A stretch of DNA of 64,000 nucleotides from Alcaligenes endophyticus (lineage in GTDB: Bacteria; Pseudomonadota; Gammaproteobacteria; Burkholderiales; Burkholderiaceae_B): contig NZ_JAPKND010000002.1 of assembly GCF_026344035.1 (NCBI RefSeq), positions 1 through 64,000 on the forward strand. Direction: 5' to 3'. How positions within the stretch are numbered: position 1 is the first letter of the stretch; each line of letters begins with the position of its first letter. Below, in pieces: positions 16,491 to 24,625 of this stretch. The translations under genes and the position numbers were made by a program. The notes below the pieces were generated by a model, which was not told where the DNA came from, did no database searches, and saw only the letters and a program-made list of their open reading frames with translations.

Positions 16491-17048
16491 TTAAGGTAGG
16501 GGGGCGTAGCCTGAAATAAACTTTTTTATTTCTCCGCTTTCAGGAATGTAAACATGGCGTGATACTTTACCTATGTCAGCGCCGTAAATATGGATGCTGA
16601 TAGAACTACGGTCAGCGTAAGCATTAGTCACTTTGTGTATGTCTCCAATCGTTGGGGAAACACATTCTGTCATGCCTGCTTCTAAGCGGTTTTCACTAAC
16701 GGGGGCATATTGGCCATTTGCCAGACGTTCGTATCGTGTACCGATTTCAGCCCCGCGTAGCATGCCAATCACTCCCCAGACGGTGTGGTCATGTACCGGT
16801 GTATGTTGCCCAGGGCCCCATACGAAGCTGACAACTGAAAAATGGTTTTCTGGGCAAATATACAGACAATATTGTTGGTAGTAGTCGGGGTGTGTTTGGG
16901 TATATTTTTCTTCTAACCAGTCGTCATGTTTTACTAAGTCGGCCACTAAAGGCTCGATTCGAGCCAAGATGGCTGCCTCATCGTTTTGCGCCTCGCGTAA
17001 AGCATGGTGGATATGTTCAATAAAACGAGAAAAGCGTAGTTTGTTCAT
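16491..17048 (-). CDS. Cysteine dioxygenase-like thiol dioxygenase
   Basis: This 185-residue cupin enzyme oxidises a small thiol (cysteine or 3-mercaptopropionate) to the sulfinate using a mononuclear iron. The three iron ligands are visible as His86 and His88 (PVHDH) and His138 (DIHKVTN). The position of the crosslinking cysteine of mammalian enzyme is not a cysteine here, as in bacterial CDO and mercaptopropionate dioxygenases, so the exact substrate is open. I use the ATG at 17048; a longer frame to 17096 has an unlikely extension. It is divergent from a drug/metabolite exporter. Confidence 0.82.
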   Translation of the reverse strand: MNKLRFSRFIEHIHHALREAQNDEAAILARIEPLVADLVKHDDWLEEKYTQTHPDYYQQYCLYICPENHFSVVSFVWGPGQHTPVHDHTVWGVIGMLRGAEIGTRYERLANGQYAPVSENRLEAGMTECVSPTIGDIHKVTNAYADRSSISIHIYGADIGKVSRHVYIPESGEIKKFISGYAPLP

Positions 17049-17155
17049 GATGTGTGGTTGGATTGTTCGTTGTAATGGAGGCCTGACTAGCCGCATTGTC
17101 AGATTGGGTATAAGATCAATCGCTTATAGAATCTGCTGTCTGTTAACGGTTTTTC

Positions 17156-18097
17156 ATGTCTAGTTCTCATCGTACCCCTGCCGCGGCTACCGACTCTAAA
17201 AGCTCACGCTCTTTTTATGTGGGCTTTTGCTTAGCAGGTTTAGGGTCTGTTTTGTTCTCAGCGAAAGCGGTGGTGGCTAAGCTGACGTATCAGTATGGTG
17301 TAGACGCCTTGACGGTAATTGGCTTTCGCATGTTGCTGTCATTGCCTTTCTTTTTGTTGATATCCTTATGGCAAATGCATAAGGTGCGCAAAAAAGAAAT
17401 TCCTGCCTTAACACGACGCCAAGTCGCAGAACTTGTTTTACTAGGTTTTATAGGCTACTACCTAGCTAGTTTATTAGATTTTATCGGGCTCCAGTACATC
17501 ACTGCTGGATTAGAGCGCTTAATTCTGTTCTTATCGCCCACCTTTGTGTTGTTATTGTCTACGGTATATTTAAAGAAAGAGATTTTTCCACGTCAGTGGG
17601 TAGCGCTTGCGCTGTCGTATTTAGGGGTGGCCTTAGTTTTCTTTCAAGACCTCTCTTTTTCGGGCAGTAATGTTTTGCTGGGCTCTGTATGTGTACTAGG
17701 GTCGGCCATATCTTATGCGATATATTTAATCCGCTCTGGGGAGTTGATTCAAAAAATAGGTTCTACGCGTTTGGTGGCCTATGCAATGAGTATTTCGGCT
17801 GTTTATACCTTGGCACATTTTCTCTTCATACAAGGTTGGGATGGCTTGGTGCAACCTATGCCGGTATATACGTTATCGGTTATTCACGCTATTTTGAATA
17901 CAGTTTTGCCCACTTTTATGATTATGTGGGCGGTTGAGCGTGTGGGCGCCTCCATGAGTGCTCAGTTGGGCCTGTTAGGACCGGTATCGGTTCTGTTTCT
18001 AGCGAGCTGGTTTTTACATGAGCCTATTACCGCAGTGCAGCTTGTAGGAACGGCATTTGTGCTGGCGGGCGCCATGGTGTTGAGTCGACGCCGCTAA
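17156..18097 (+). CDS. EamA/DMT superfamily transporter
   Basis: This 313-residue inner-membrane protein has ten predicted helices arranged as two EamA repeats (about 22-155 and 170-310). The conserved ends of each repeat are visible (LSYLGVALVF and VGTAFVLAGAMVLSRRR). Family members export amino acids, metabolites or drugs; the substrate cannot be read from sequence. It starts about 110 bp from the divergent thiol dioxygenase, so the two may share control. It converges on the patatin gene with a 22-bp gap. Confidence 0.85.
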   Translation: MSSSHRTPAAATDSKSSRSFYVGFCLAGLGSVLFSAKAVVAKLTYQYGVDALTVIGFRMLLSLPFFLLISLWQMHKVRKKEIPALTRRQVAELVLLGFIGYYLASLLDFIGLQYITAGLERLILFLSPTFVLLLSTVYLKKEIFPRQWVALALSYLGVALVFFQDLSFSGSNVLLGSVCVLGSAISYAIYLIRSGELIQKIGSTRLVAYAMSISAVYTLAHFLFIQGWDGLVQPMPVYTLSVIHAILNTVLPTFMIMWAVERVGASMSAQLGLLGPVSVLFLASWFLHEPITAVQLVGTAFVLAGAMVLSRRR

Positions 18098-18119
18098 GTG
18101 CGTAAAAACACACGTAGAT

Positions 18120-19322
18120 TTAACGTTGGTTTTTTTGCTCTAGTTCATCTCTATGAACATCATAGGTAGAAAAGCCTGTCAGATTGTCTGGCATGGCTAG
18201 GCGATCACTGTGTTTGAGCGTGTTACGTATATCTTCTAGACCAGACTCCCAGTGCTCCTTCATGGTTAAGGGGCCAAATTGATGATCTTTATAGTGTTGC
18301 TCGTAAGGGCGGTTGCGATAGATAAGGTGAATAACGTTATAGCGCTTACTGCTGGCCATTTCTTCGGCCAGCCTGCAGGCTAACTGGCTACTACGCTCTG
18401 ACTCGGGAATGCGTTCTAGCAAGCTGGAAATAATGTGGCGCATATACTGCAAACGGCGCATTTGTTCGGTGACGTTACGGGTGCGACTAGAATAGCGTAC
18501 CTCGTTAATTCGGTCGCTGACCTCACCCATATTAGTGGGCACGTTGCCGCGGGCACTCCATAAGTCTACCTGAAAGGCTAAGGTATCTTTGCGTGGTGTT
18601 TGCTCCAAAACATATGCCAAAGGTGTATTTGAAACCAAACCGCCATCCCAGTAGAACTGGCCGTCAATTTCTACGGGCGCGAAAGCAGGTGGTAGCGCGC
18701 CTGAGGCCATAAAGTGTTCCGCCCTTAGGGTCGTTTTAGTGTTGTCAAAGTAAACAAAATTGCCTGAGGTCAGATTAACGGCCCCCACCGCGATGCGCAT
18801 AGCGCCATCATTGATGCGGTCAAAATCGCATAGCTCATGCAAGGTGTCGCGTAAGGCAGAGGTATCGTAGTAACTGGCTGCTTCGGGTAAGCCCGGTGAA
18901 AACTGCGGCGGAGGAGGAAAACGGGGGCGAAAAAAGCCTGCTTGGCCTTGCAAAACAGCATTGCTCGCGTTAAAGGCACTGATTGCTTCGCGGGTCATGT
19001 CGTTAACCTGAAATAAAGCCGCCTGCAGCATATAAGGCATCGTAATGCCGAAGTAAGGCTGGCATATAGTGTCCCAGAACTGGCGTAATTTAGGTACTCG
19101 ATCAGCTGGTTTGTTGCCAGCGATAATGGCAGTGTTAAGGGCACCAATAGAAATACCCGCAAGGCAGTCTGGTTCTATGCCCGCCTCTTGCAAGCCTTCG
19201 TATACGCCAGCTTGGTAGGCTCCTAGAGCTCCACCACCCTGTAGCACTAGAGCGATAGTTTCGTACGGAGGGAGCTCTGTTTTTACTCCGTTTTTGGGCT
19301 GAAAGGTTGGCGCTTGAGTCAT
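18120..19322 (-). CDS. Patatin-like phospholipase with DUF3734
   Basis: This 400-residue lipid acyl hydrolase has the oxyanion box QGGGALGAYQAG near residues 28-38, the catalytic serine in GISIG (Ser58), and the aspartate in WDGGLVSN. The C-terminal third corresponds to the DUF3734 extension common in proteobacterial patatins. No signal peptide is seen, so it is probably cytoplasmic or peripheral. The lipid substrate is unknown. Confidence 0.88.
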   Translation of the reverse strand: MTQAPTFQPKNGVKTELPPYETIALVLQGGGALGAYQAGVYEGLQEAGIEPDCLAGISIGALNTAIIAGNKPADRVPKLRQFWDTICQPYFGITMPYMLQAALFQVNDMTREAISAFNASNAVLQGQAGFFRPRFPPPPQFSPGLPEAASYYDTSALRDTLHELCDFDRINDGAMRIAVGAVNLTSGNFVYFDNTKTTLRAEHFMASGALPPAFAPVEIDGQFYWDGGLVSNTPLAYVLEQTPRKDTLAFQVDLWSARGNVPTNMGEVSDRINEVRYSSRTRNVTEQMRRLQYMRHIISSLLERIPESERSSQLACRLAEEMASSKRYNVIHLIYRNRPYEQHYKDHQFGPLTMKEHWESGLEDIRNTLKHSDRLAMPDNLTGFSTYDVHRDELEQKNQR

Positions 19323-19412
19323 AGCTAGTCCGAAGTGGGGGCGTCGTATTGATAAAAAGGCGAACCTATTTGCCGCGATGCAGCATTTATAACAGGCCTA
19401 TCAAGCATATCA

Positions 19413-20336
19413 TTAAGAAATGTCCGCTGTGTGGTGGGAGGGGTGGGCTGCATTGCTTTGCAAATTTTTAATAAAAGCATCCAAAATGGCACCACGGTAA
19501 CGGTTTTTGTGTATCACCACCGAGAGGCGTCGTTTAAGCTGTAGAAAAGGCGTCTCAAGTACGGTTAAACGTCCATTGGCAACGGCGTCTATAGTGGCTG
19601 CCTGCGGTAAGCAGGCGATACCTAAACCTGCAATAACGGCCTGTTTGATGGCTTCGATTTGCCCCATTTCCATCAGGACATGGCCGCTCGGTAAGCTGTT
19701 TAGGGCTTGCTCGGTTAAGGCGCGTGATGCAGAGCCACGTTCGCGCATGATCCATGCTGCGCCTGCAAAGTCTTGTTTAGCTAAAGGTCTCACTTGTGCC
19801 AGAGGGTGAGTAGGCGCGGCGCAAACGACTAGGGCATCATCGCGCCAGTGCCAGACCTCTAATTGAGCATGATTAACTGGGCCCTCAACGCACGCAATAT
19901 CACAACGATGTTCCAGTAAGTCTGACACGATATCGTGTGTATTGGCCACACTAACTCGTATCGAAACGGCAGGGTAGTGGGCAATGAAGTCTTTGAGCAG
20001 GTCGCCGGCCAAATAATTGCCTACTGTATTGCTCGCTCCTATTCGCAACTCTCCGGCTAGCTCCTTTGTCGCGCCCCGGTCAGGACGAGCTTGAATTTCT
20101 CTCAGACGCTCCAGTATTTCCCGTGCATTGGCTAGCAGTTCTTTACCTCGGCCAGTCAACACCATGCGTCCAGGTAAACGATCGAATAACTGCGCTCCCA
20201 GCTGTTTTTCCAGCTCGCCTAGGGCCATGCTAGCAGCGGGTTGAGTCATATGTAAGTGGTCTGCGCAGGCGCGTACTGTGCCATGCTCAGCAATACCCAC
20301 AAAGACTTCGAGCTGCCTTATGCTGATGTGGTTCAT
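19413..20336 (-). CDS. LysR-family regulator, YeiE-like
   Basis: This 307-residue regulator has an N-terminal winged helix (RQLEVFVGIAEHGTVRACAD, then MTQPAASMALGELEKQLG) and a periplasmic-binding-like sensor domain (about 92-295). It is divergent from a YeiH-type exporter, matching the yeiE-yeiH pairing of enterobacteria, where YeiE is linked to sulfite response. The start is the ATG at 20336; a TTG two codons earlier is less likely. An inverted repeat at 20352-20366 is a candidate autoregulatory site. Confidence 0.88.
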   Translation of the reverse strand: MNHISIRQLEVFVGIAEHGTVRACADHLHMTQPAASMALGELEKQLGAQLFDRLPGRMVLTGRGKELLANAREILERLREIQARPDRGATKELAGELRIGASNTVGNYLAGDLLKDFIAHYPAVSIRVSVANTHDIVSDLLEHRCDIACVEGPVNHAQLEVWHWRDDALVVCAAPTHPLAQVRPLAKQDFAGAAWIMRERGSASRALTEQALNSLPSGHVLMEMGQIEAIKQAVIAGLGIACLPQAATIDAVANGRLTVLETPFLQLKRRLSVVIHKNRYRGAILDAFIKNLQSNAAHPSHHTADIS

Positions 20337-20351
20337 GATCAATAATATTTA

Positions 20352-20366
20352 TACTTACGATAAGTA
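20352..20366. promoter_or_regulatory. Inverted repeat between LysR gene and yeiH (candidate operator)
   Basis: TACTTA-CGA-TAAGTA is a perfect 6-bp palindrome, 15 bases from the LysR start codon and 69 bp from yeiH. LysR proteins usually bind an interrupted palindrome in the divergent region. No binding evidence beyond position and symmetry. Confidence 0.5.
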
Positions 20367-20435
20367 ATAATGAATTTTCTTCTTATGACTGAAACTTTAC
20401 AATAACTTCAAATCATAAGCTCAAGAGAAAAAGTA

Positions 20436-21506
20436 ATGAAAGCCCCGATATCTGCTAGTTTGCCTGCCAGTTTGCATAGCTTTTTTTCCAGCAAGACGCA
20501 GACCCACGCGGGCGAGCCGCGTACGCCTTCACGTTTATGGGGCTTGCTGCTTGCTGCAATCGTGGCAGTATGCGCACTGTACTTAGGTGAGCGGTGGCCC
20601 ATTATAGGCGGCCCGGTCTTTGGTATTGTGGTGGGAATGTTAGTGCGCAATACAGTAGGTTTGGGGCCGTTGTTTAAACCTGGCACACAATATGCCTCTA
20701 AGGCTATGTTGCAATGGTCCATTATTGCTCTGGGTTTTGGTTTGAGCTTGCCGCAAATCCTGCATACTGGGGCAGACTCTTTGGTGGTGACCCTGATTAC
20801 CATCACGGTGGCTTTTGTCTCTGCTTATCTATTAGGCAGGTTATTGCGTATTCCTGAAAAGCTTGGGACGTTGATTGGTGTGGGGACAGCCATTTGCGGA
20901 GGGTCGGCGATCGCGGCAGTTACTCCTATCCTGGAGCCAGAAGAGCATGAAATCGCTTTAGCTATCTCGACCATTTTTATTTTTAATATTGTAGCTGTAC
21001 TGACGTTTCCTTTTTTGGGTCACCTGATGCATATGTCTGACGCCGGTTTTGGTGTTTGGGCGGGCACGGCAATTAATGATACATCCTCTGTTGTGGCGGC
21101 AGGTTTTAGCTACAGCAATCAGGCTGGCGATCACGCCACTATTGTTAAGCTAACGCGCGCCACCTTAATTATTCCTATTTGCTTGGTGTTAGCGGGCTTA
21201 CAGGTTTGGCGACACAAAAAGTCGGGGCGAAAAGTGCAGCTAATGCGCCTTATCCCTTGGTTTATTCTTTGGTTTGTTTTAGCCTCGGCAGTGCGCTCGG
21301 CGGGTTTAGTACCTGTGCAATGGTTAGAGCCTTTGCGTTTCGTTGCGCAAAGTTTAATGGTATTGGCCTTGTCGGCTATAGGCTTGTCATCAGACTTACA
21401 GGTGATACGGCGTGCTGGACTGCGTCCTGCGCTGCTTGGCTTAGGGGTGTGGTTGGCAGTGGCGCTCAGCAGTTTGGCAGTCCAGCAATGGATAGGCGTT
21501 TGGTAA
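20436..21506 (+). CDS. yeiH: YeiH/UPF0324 family putative sulfate exporter
   Basis: This 356-residue membrane protein has about ten helices with the family segments CGGSAIAAVTPIL and AGTAINDTSSVVAAGFSYS. The family is annotated as putative sulfate exporter by analogy; direct transport data are scarce. It is divergent from a YeiE-like LysR gene and convergent with a SirB gene, with a 5-bp gap. The start at 20436 has a weak GAGA ribosome site. Location near the sulfide module is consistent with a sulfur role. Confidence 0.85.
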   Translation: MKAPISASLPASLHSFFSSKTQTHAGEPRTPSRLWGLLLAAIVAVCALYLGERWPIIGGPVFGIVVGMLVRNTVGLGPLFKPGTQYASKAMLQWSIIALGFGLSLPQILHTGADSLVVTLITITVAFVSAYLLGRLLRIPEKLGTLIGVGTAICGGSAIAAVTPILEPEEHEIALAISTIFIFNIVAVLTFPFLGHLMHMSDAGFGVWAGTAINDTSSVVAAGFSYSNQAGDHATIVKLTRATLIIPICLVLAGLQVWRHKKSGRKVQLMRLIPWFILWFVLASAVRSAGLVPVQWLEPLRFVAQSLMVLALSAIGLSSDLQVIRRAGLRPALLGLGVWLAVALSSLAVQQWIGVW

Positions 21507-21511
21507 GCAGT

Positions 21512-21892
21512 TTAGGCAAACCATCCAGCGGGGCTACGGGTAAACGCAACGCCCAAAATATAGACAAACACCAGCACAGCTAATATTGCCGCTATTGCGC
21601 GGCTTCGTGCTGTTTTGCCGCGTTTTATCGCATACAGCCCCAAAATAATGTACACCACCAGCAAAACAATTTTGGTCGCCAACCAAGGTTGACCGGCTGC
21701 AGCCCCTAACTGCGCTGCCAATGCTAACCCACAGACTAAAAATATAGTATCAATGATATGTGGGGTGATCCGTACAAATTTGAGTTGTAAAGTAGGTGAA
21801 CCTATAACAGACCAATACGCACGCACAATAAAAAATAGCAAACTTAAACAGGCGGCGGTGACGTGCAGGTGTTTAAGGGCAATATAGCTCAT
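21512..21892 (-). CDS. SirB family membrane protein
   Basis: This 126-residue protein has four predicted membrane helices with the SirB pattern: YIALKHLHVTAACLSLLFFI at the start, RAYWS after helix 1, and PHIIDTIFLVCGLALA in helix 2. SirB/SirB2 proteins are common next to unrelated operons and no biochemical role is established. It is convergent with yeiH. Confidence 0.82.
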   Translation of the reverse strand: MSYIALKHLHVTAACLSLLFFIVRAYWSVIGSPTLQLKFVRITPHIIDTIFLVCGLALAAQLGAAAGQPWLATKIVLLVVYIILGLYAIKRGKTARSRAIAAILAVLVFVYILGVAFTRSPAGWFA

Positions 21893-21979
21893 GGAAGACT
21901 CCGAGGTAGTTGATCTGCAGTAGGCATCCTGCCGCTTTCAACTCACTCGGTCAAGCCTATAGATGATTACCGGTTTAAA

Positions 21980-22846
21980 TCATAAGGTATTAAGAGGTAA
22001 TTTTAGATAGCGTCTGCCGAGCGCGTCGGGATCAGGCTCATGGCCAGCACGGATATTAATTTGTATAGCCGGCAAAATAAGGCGTGGCATGCTAAGCCCC
22101 TGGTCGCGTGTTTCGCGCATAGTCACAAACTCTTCTTTGCTGACGCCTTGGTGGACGTGGATATTGTGCGCTTTCTGATCTGCGACGGTGCAGTGGTACG
22201 TAGCCTCGCGTGATTCTGGCGGGTAGTCGTGGCACATATAAAGCACGGTGTGGTCTGGTAGGCTTAATAGTTGCTGTATGGAATCATATAAGGTGCTCGC
22301 GTCACCACCAGGGAAGTCGCATCGAGCAGTTCCTACATCGGGTTGAAAGAGTGTGTCCCCGACAAAGACACCAAGCGATTCTACAAAATAGGCCATATCC
22401 GCAGGAGTGTGCCCTGGTACGTGTAAGGCTTGTACTGGAATGCGCCCAATGTAGAAAACTTCTTTGTCTGCGAATAAGTAATCGAAGGGAGTGCCGTCTG
22501 TCCGCAACTCGTGCTCTAGCCCAAAAATACGGCTAAAACAGGCTTGAACTTGGGTTATATGTTGGCCTATGGCTATTTTTCCCCCTAGTTGACGTTGTAA
22601 CCATACAGCGGCTGAGAGGTGATCAGCATGCGCATGGGTCTCCAGTATCCATTCTGTTTTTAGCCCTTGTGCTTGTATAAACGCGACTATCTTAGAGGCT
22701 GAGCGCGTATCGGTGCGTGCTGCGGCCGCATCGTAATCCAAAACGGAATCGATAATGGCACATTCTTCTTGCTCAGGGCTATATACCACGTAGCTAAACG
22801 TAGAGCTGTCAGGATCGAAAAATGGCTGTACTAGTACTTCAGGCAT
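21980..22846 (-). CDS. ETHE1-like persulfide dioxygenase (MBL fold)
   Basis: This 288-residue metallo-beta-lactamase-fold protein resembles ETHE1/Blh enzymes, which oxidise glutathione persulfide to sulfite. The iron ligand motif THAHADH is at residues 70-76, with further ligands in VPGHTPADM, VGDTLF and YMCHDYPP. It is divergent from an SqrR/BigR-like ArsR regulator across a short AT-rich palindrome, as in bigR-blh loci. No rhodanese domain is fused, and no sulfide:quinone reductase is found in the window. Confidence 0.88.
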   Translation of the reverse strand: MPEVLVQPFFDPDSSTFSYVVYSPEQEECAIIDSVLDYDAAAARTDTRSASKIVAFIQAQGLKTEWILETHAHADHLSAAVWLQRQLGGKIAIGQHITQVQACFSRIFGLEHELRTDGTPFDYLFADKEVFYIGRIPVQALHVPGHTPADMAYFVESLGVFVGDTLFQPDVGTARCDFPGGDASTLYDSIQQLLSLPDHTVLYMCHDYPPESREATYHCTVADQKAHNIHVHQGVSKEEFVTMRETRDQGLSMPRLILPAIQINIRAGHEPDPDALGRRYLKLPLNTL

Positions 22847-22873
22847 AGATGACCTCTATCAAGTGCGGTTTTT

Positions 22874-22899
22874 ATAATATATAATATCATATATTGTAT
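22874..22899. promoter_or_regulatory. AT-rich imperfect palindrome, candidate ArsR/BigR operator
   Basis: The 70-bp gap between the divergent persulfide dioxygenase and ArsR-type genes holds an imperfect AT palindrome of 26 bp (ATAATATA... to ...TATTGTAT). BigR boxes are also AT-rich dyads that overlap the promoter. Inferred from position and symmetry only. Confidence 0.55.
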
Positions 22900-22919
22900 T
22901 TTGTTTAATTGTTTGAGTG

Positions 22920-23246
22920 ATGGGAGCAATGAATCCAGAAGCACTACAACTGGCCAGCAGCGAGGCAAGTTCCTTGTTGCGTAAATTGGCTAACCCCGAT
23001 CGACTGCTTATTTTGTGTGCGTTGGCCAAGCAAGAACTAAATGTGGGTCAGCTATTTGAACTATGTCAAATTGCTCAGCCTACTTTATCCCAACAATTGG
23101 CGGTCTTGCGCAACGAAGGCTTAGTTCAAGTTCGGCGTGAAGGTAAGTATATGTTTTACAGCCTGCATCATCCCGACGTTTTATTTTTGATGCAAACTTT
23201 GTATCAAATTTATTGTGCGCCGAAGGAGGCACAGGATGAGTATTAA
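22920..23246 (+). CDS. ArsR-family sulfide/persulfide sensor (SqrR/BigR-like)
   Basis: This 108-residue winged-helix repressor has the ArsR recognition helix region QIAQPTLSQQLAVLRNEG. Two cysteines 66 residues apart (Cys33 in the LILCAL helix and Cys99 in YQIYCAP) match the spacing of the redox pair of SqrR/BigR that forms a polysulfide bridge to relieve repression. No arsenic/antimony site pattern is present. The start is uncertain: GTG 22917, ATG 22920 or ATG 22929. Its last 11 bases overlap the next gene, so it probably leads the PmpAB-like operon and also controls the divergent dioxygenase. Confidence 0.85.
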   Translation: MGAMNPEALQLASSEASSLLRKLANPDRLLILCALAKQELNVGQLFELCQIAQPTLSQQLAVLRNEGLVQVRREGKYMFYSLHHPDVLFLMQTLYQIYCAPKEAQDEY

Positions 23247-23664
23247 TTGGTTGGCTTTTACCCCCTGGACTGCGTTGCTAGGTGGCGTACTTATTGGTGT
23301 GGCTGCCAGTATGTTGCTCTGGCTAAATGGCCGTATTTTAGGCGTGAGCGGCATTGTGGGAAACCTCATGGCCTCTCAGCAAAAAGATGGTGCCTGGCGT
23401 TGGGCATGGTTGGTGGGGGTGCTACTCAGCCCGTATGTGTTTCAGGCGCTAGGAGGCCAAGTGCCGGTACCTGAAATACCTAACTGGATTTGGGTGGTGG
23501 TAGCAGGGCTGATCGTAGGGGTAGGGACGAGCATGGGCTCGGGGTGTACTAGCGGCCACGGGGTCTGTGGTTTGGCGCGTTTGTCACGGCGCTCTTTAGT
23601 AGCCGTGCTCTGCTTCATGACGAGCGGCTTTGTAACGGTTTATGTGCTTAGGCACGTGTTGTAG
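23236..23664 (+). CDS. YeeE/YedE-family sulfur transporter half (PmpA-like)
   Basis: This 142-residue membrane protein has about four helices and the family signature [24 protein letters not shown] with two cysteines in the central loop (Cys103 and Cys109 region). YeeE/YedE proteins transport thiosulfate or related sulfur species; in pmpAB loci two half-size proteins are encoded in tandem. The start at 23236 has AAGGAGG upstream and overlaps the end of the ArsR gene, giving translational coupling. Confidence 0.85.
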   Translation: MSINWLAFTPWTALLGGVLIGVAASMLLWLNGRILGVSGIVGNLMASQQKDGAWRWAWLVGVLLSPYVFQALGGQVPVPEIPNWIWVVVAGLIVGVGTSMGSGCTSGHGVCGLARLSRRSLVAVLCFMTSGFVTVYVLRHVL

Positions 23665-23676
23665 CGAGAAAGCATT

Positions 23677-24102
23677 ATGCAAACTATTTTTTTTGCGTCG
23701 TTAAGTGGACTGATTTTTGGTTTGGGCCTTCTATTATCGGGCTTAGCCAATCCAGTGAAAGTACAAAACTTTTTGGATCTAGCGGGGCAGTGGGATCCCT
23801 CATTGGCGTTGGTTATGGGGGGTGCTATTGCTGTAGCCCTAGTGCCGTTTACGCTGGCGCGTCGGCAGCCCCTAACTTTGGGCACGCATAAGCAAATTAT
23901 TCAGTTACCCACCTCACAGAAAATTGATCGCCCTTTGTTGCTGGGCGCAGCCTTGTTTGGCGTGGGCTGGGGACTATTAGGAATATGTCCCGGGCCTGCT
24001 TTGGTGCTAATGGGCTCGGGGTCGCTCAGTGCGTTATTGTTTGTGGTAGCGATGCTGGCAGGAATACGTCTACAGCAAATGCTGCGACATAAAGTTGCCT
24101 AA
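23677..24102 (+). CDS. YeeE/YedE-family sulfur transporter second half (PmpB-like)
   Basis: This 141-residue protein has four predicted helices, the GLIFGLGLLLSGLANPVKV start and the LLGICPGPALV loop typical of the second half of YeeE/YedE transporters (DUF6691 type). It follows the first half by 12 bases. Together the two probably form one permease for a sulfur compound in sulfide detoxification. The stop overlaps by a few bases with the convergent MerR-family gene. Confidence 0.82.
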   Translation: MQTIFFASLSGLIFGLGLLLSGLANPVKVQNFLDLAGQWDPSLALVMGGAIAVALVPFTLARRQPLTLGTHKQIIQLPTSQKIDRPLLLGAALFGVGWGLLGICPGPALVLMGSGSLSALLFVVAMLAGIRLQQMLRHKVA

Positions 24103-24533
24103 GTAATATGTGTATAGGGGTGGGTGGTGCTGGACTCTGTGTCCATTAACCTTAGGCTTTGGACAATCCCGCACTGCTCAAGCCCGCCAGGCCGGTGGCA
24201 GCTTTGACGCAGCTCACTTAACTGATGGCGTAATAACTGGAGTTCCTGTAAGCGCGTATCGACATGTCGCATGTGTTCTTCAATGAGTGCATTGACAGGG
24301 GCGCAATCGCTAGGAGGGTGATCGATATATTCGAGCAAACCGCGAATTTCCTCATGGGTCATATCTAAACTGCGGCAGTTACGAATAAAGCGTAAGCGCT
24401 CAAGGTGAGCGGCTGTATAGACACGATAATTGGCTTGCGTGCGTTGGGGCGAAAACATTAACCCTGATTTTTCGTAGTAGCGTATCGTTTCGGGCGTGCA
24501 ATGAGCTGCTTGCGCTAATTCACCAATTTTCAT
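24099..24533 (-). CDS. MerR-family Cd(II)/Pb(II) regulator (CadR/PbrR-like)
   Basis: This 144-residue activator-repressor starts with the MerR helix-turn-helix (MKIGELAQAA, then TIRYYEKSGL) and has the CadR/PbrR metal cysteines: Cys77, Cys112 and Cys121, close to the 77/112/119 pattern of those proteins. It is divergent from a heavy-metal P-type ATPase and should activate it by untwisting a long-spacer promoter. Its 3' end overlaps that of the PmpB-like gene. Confidence 0.9.
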   Translation of the reverse strand: MKIGELAQAAHCTPETIRYYEKSGLMFSPQRTQANYRVYTAAHLERLRFIRNCRSLDMTHEEIRGLLEYIDHPPSDCAPVNALIEEHMRHVDTRLQELQLLRHQLSELRQSCHRPGGLEQCGIVQSLRLMDTESSTTHPYTHIT

Positions 24534-24556
24534 TCCGGGTTCCTGTTTTAATAGGC

Positions 24557-24589
24557 TTGACCTTATAGTGGCTTCAGGCTTTCTACTGT
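24557..24589 (+). promoter_or_regulatory. MerR-type long-spacer promoter of the metal ATPase gene
   Basis: TTGACC at 24557-24562 is followed by a 20-21 bp spacer and a -10-like CTACTGT around 24583-24589. Inside the spacer is ACCTTATAGTGGCTTCAGG, close to the CadR/PbrR operators I recall (imperfect dyad centred on a TGG). Over-long spacers are the hallmark of MerR-controlled promoters. Confidence 0.65.
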
Positions 24590-24625
24590 CTAACAGTTAA
24601 GTAAACCAACGTAGAGACTGACAGT

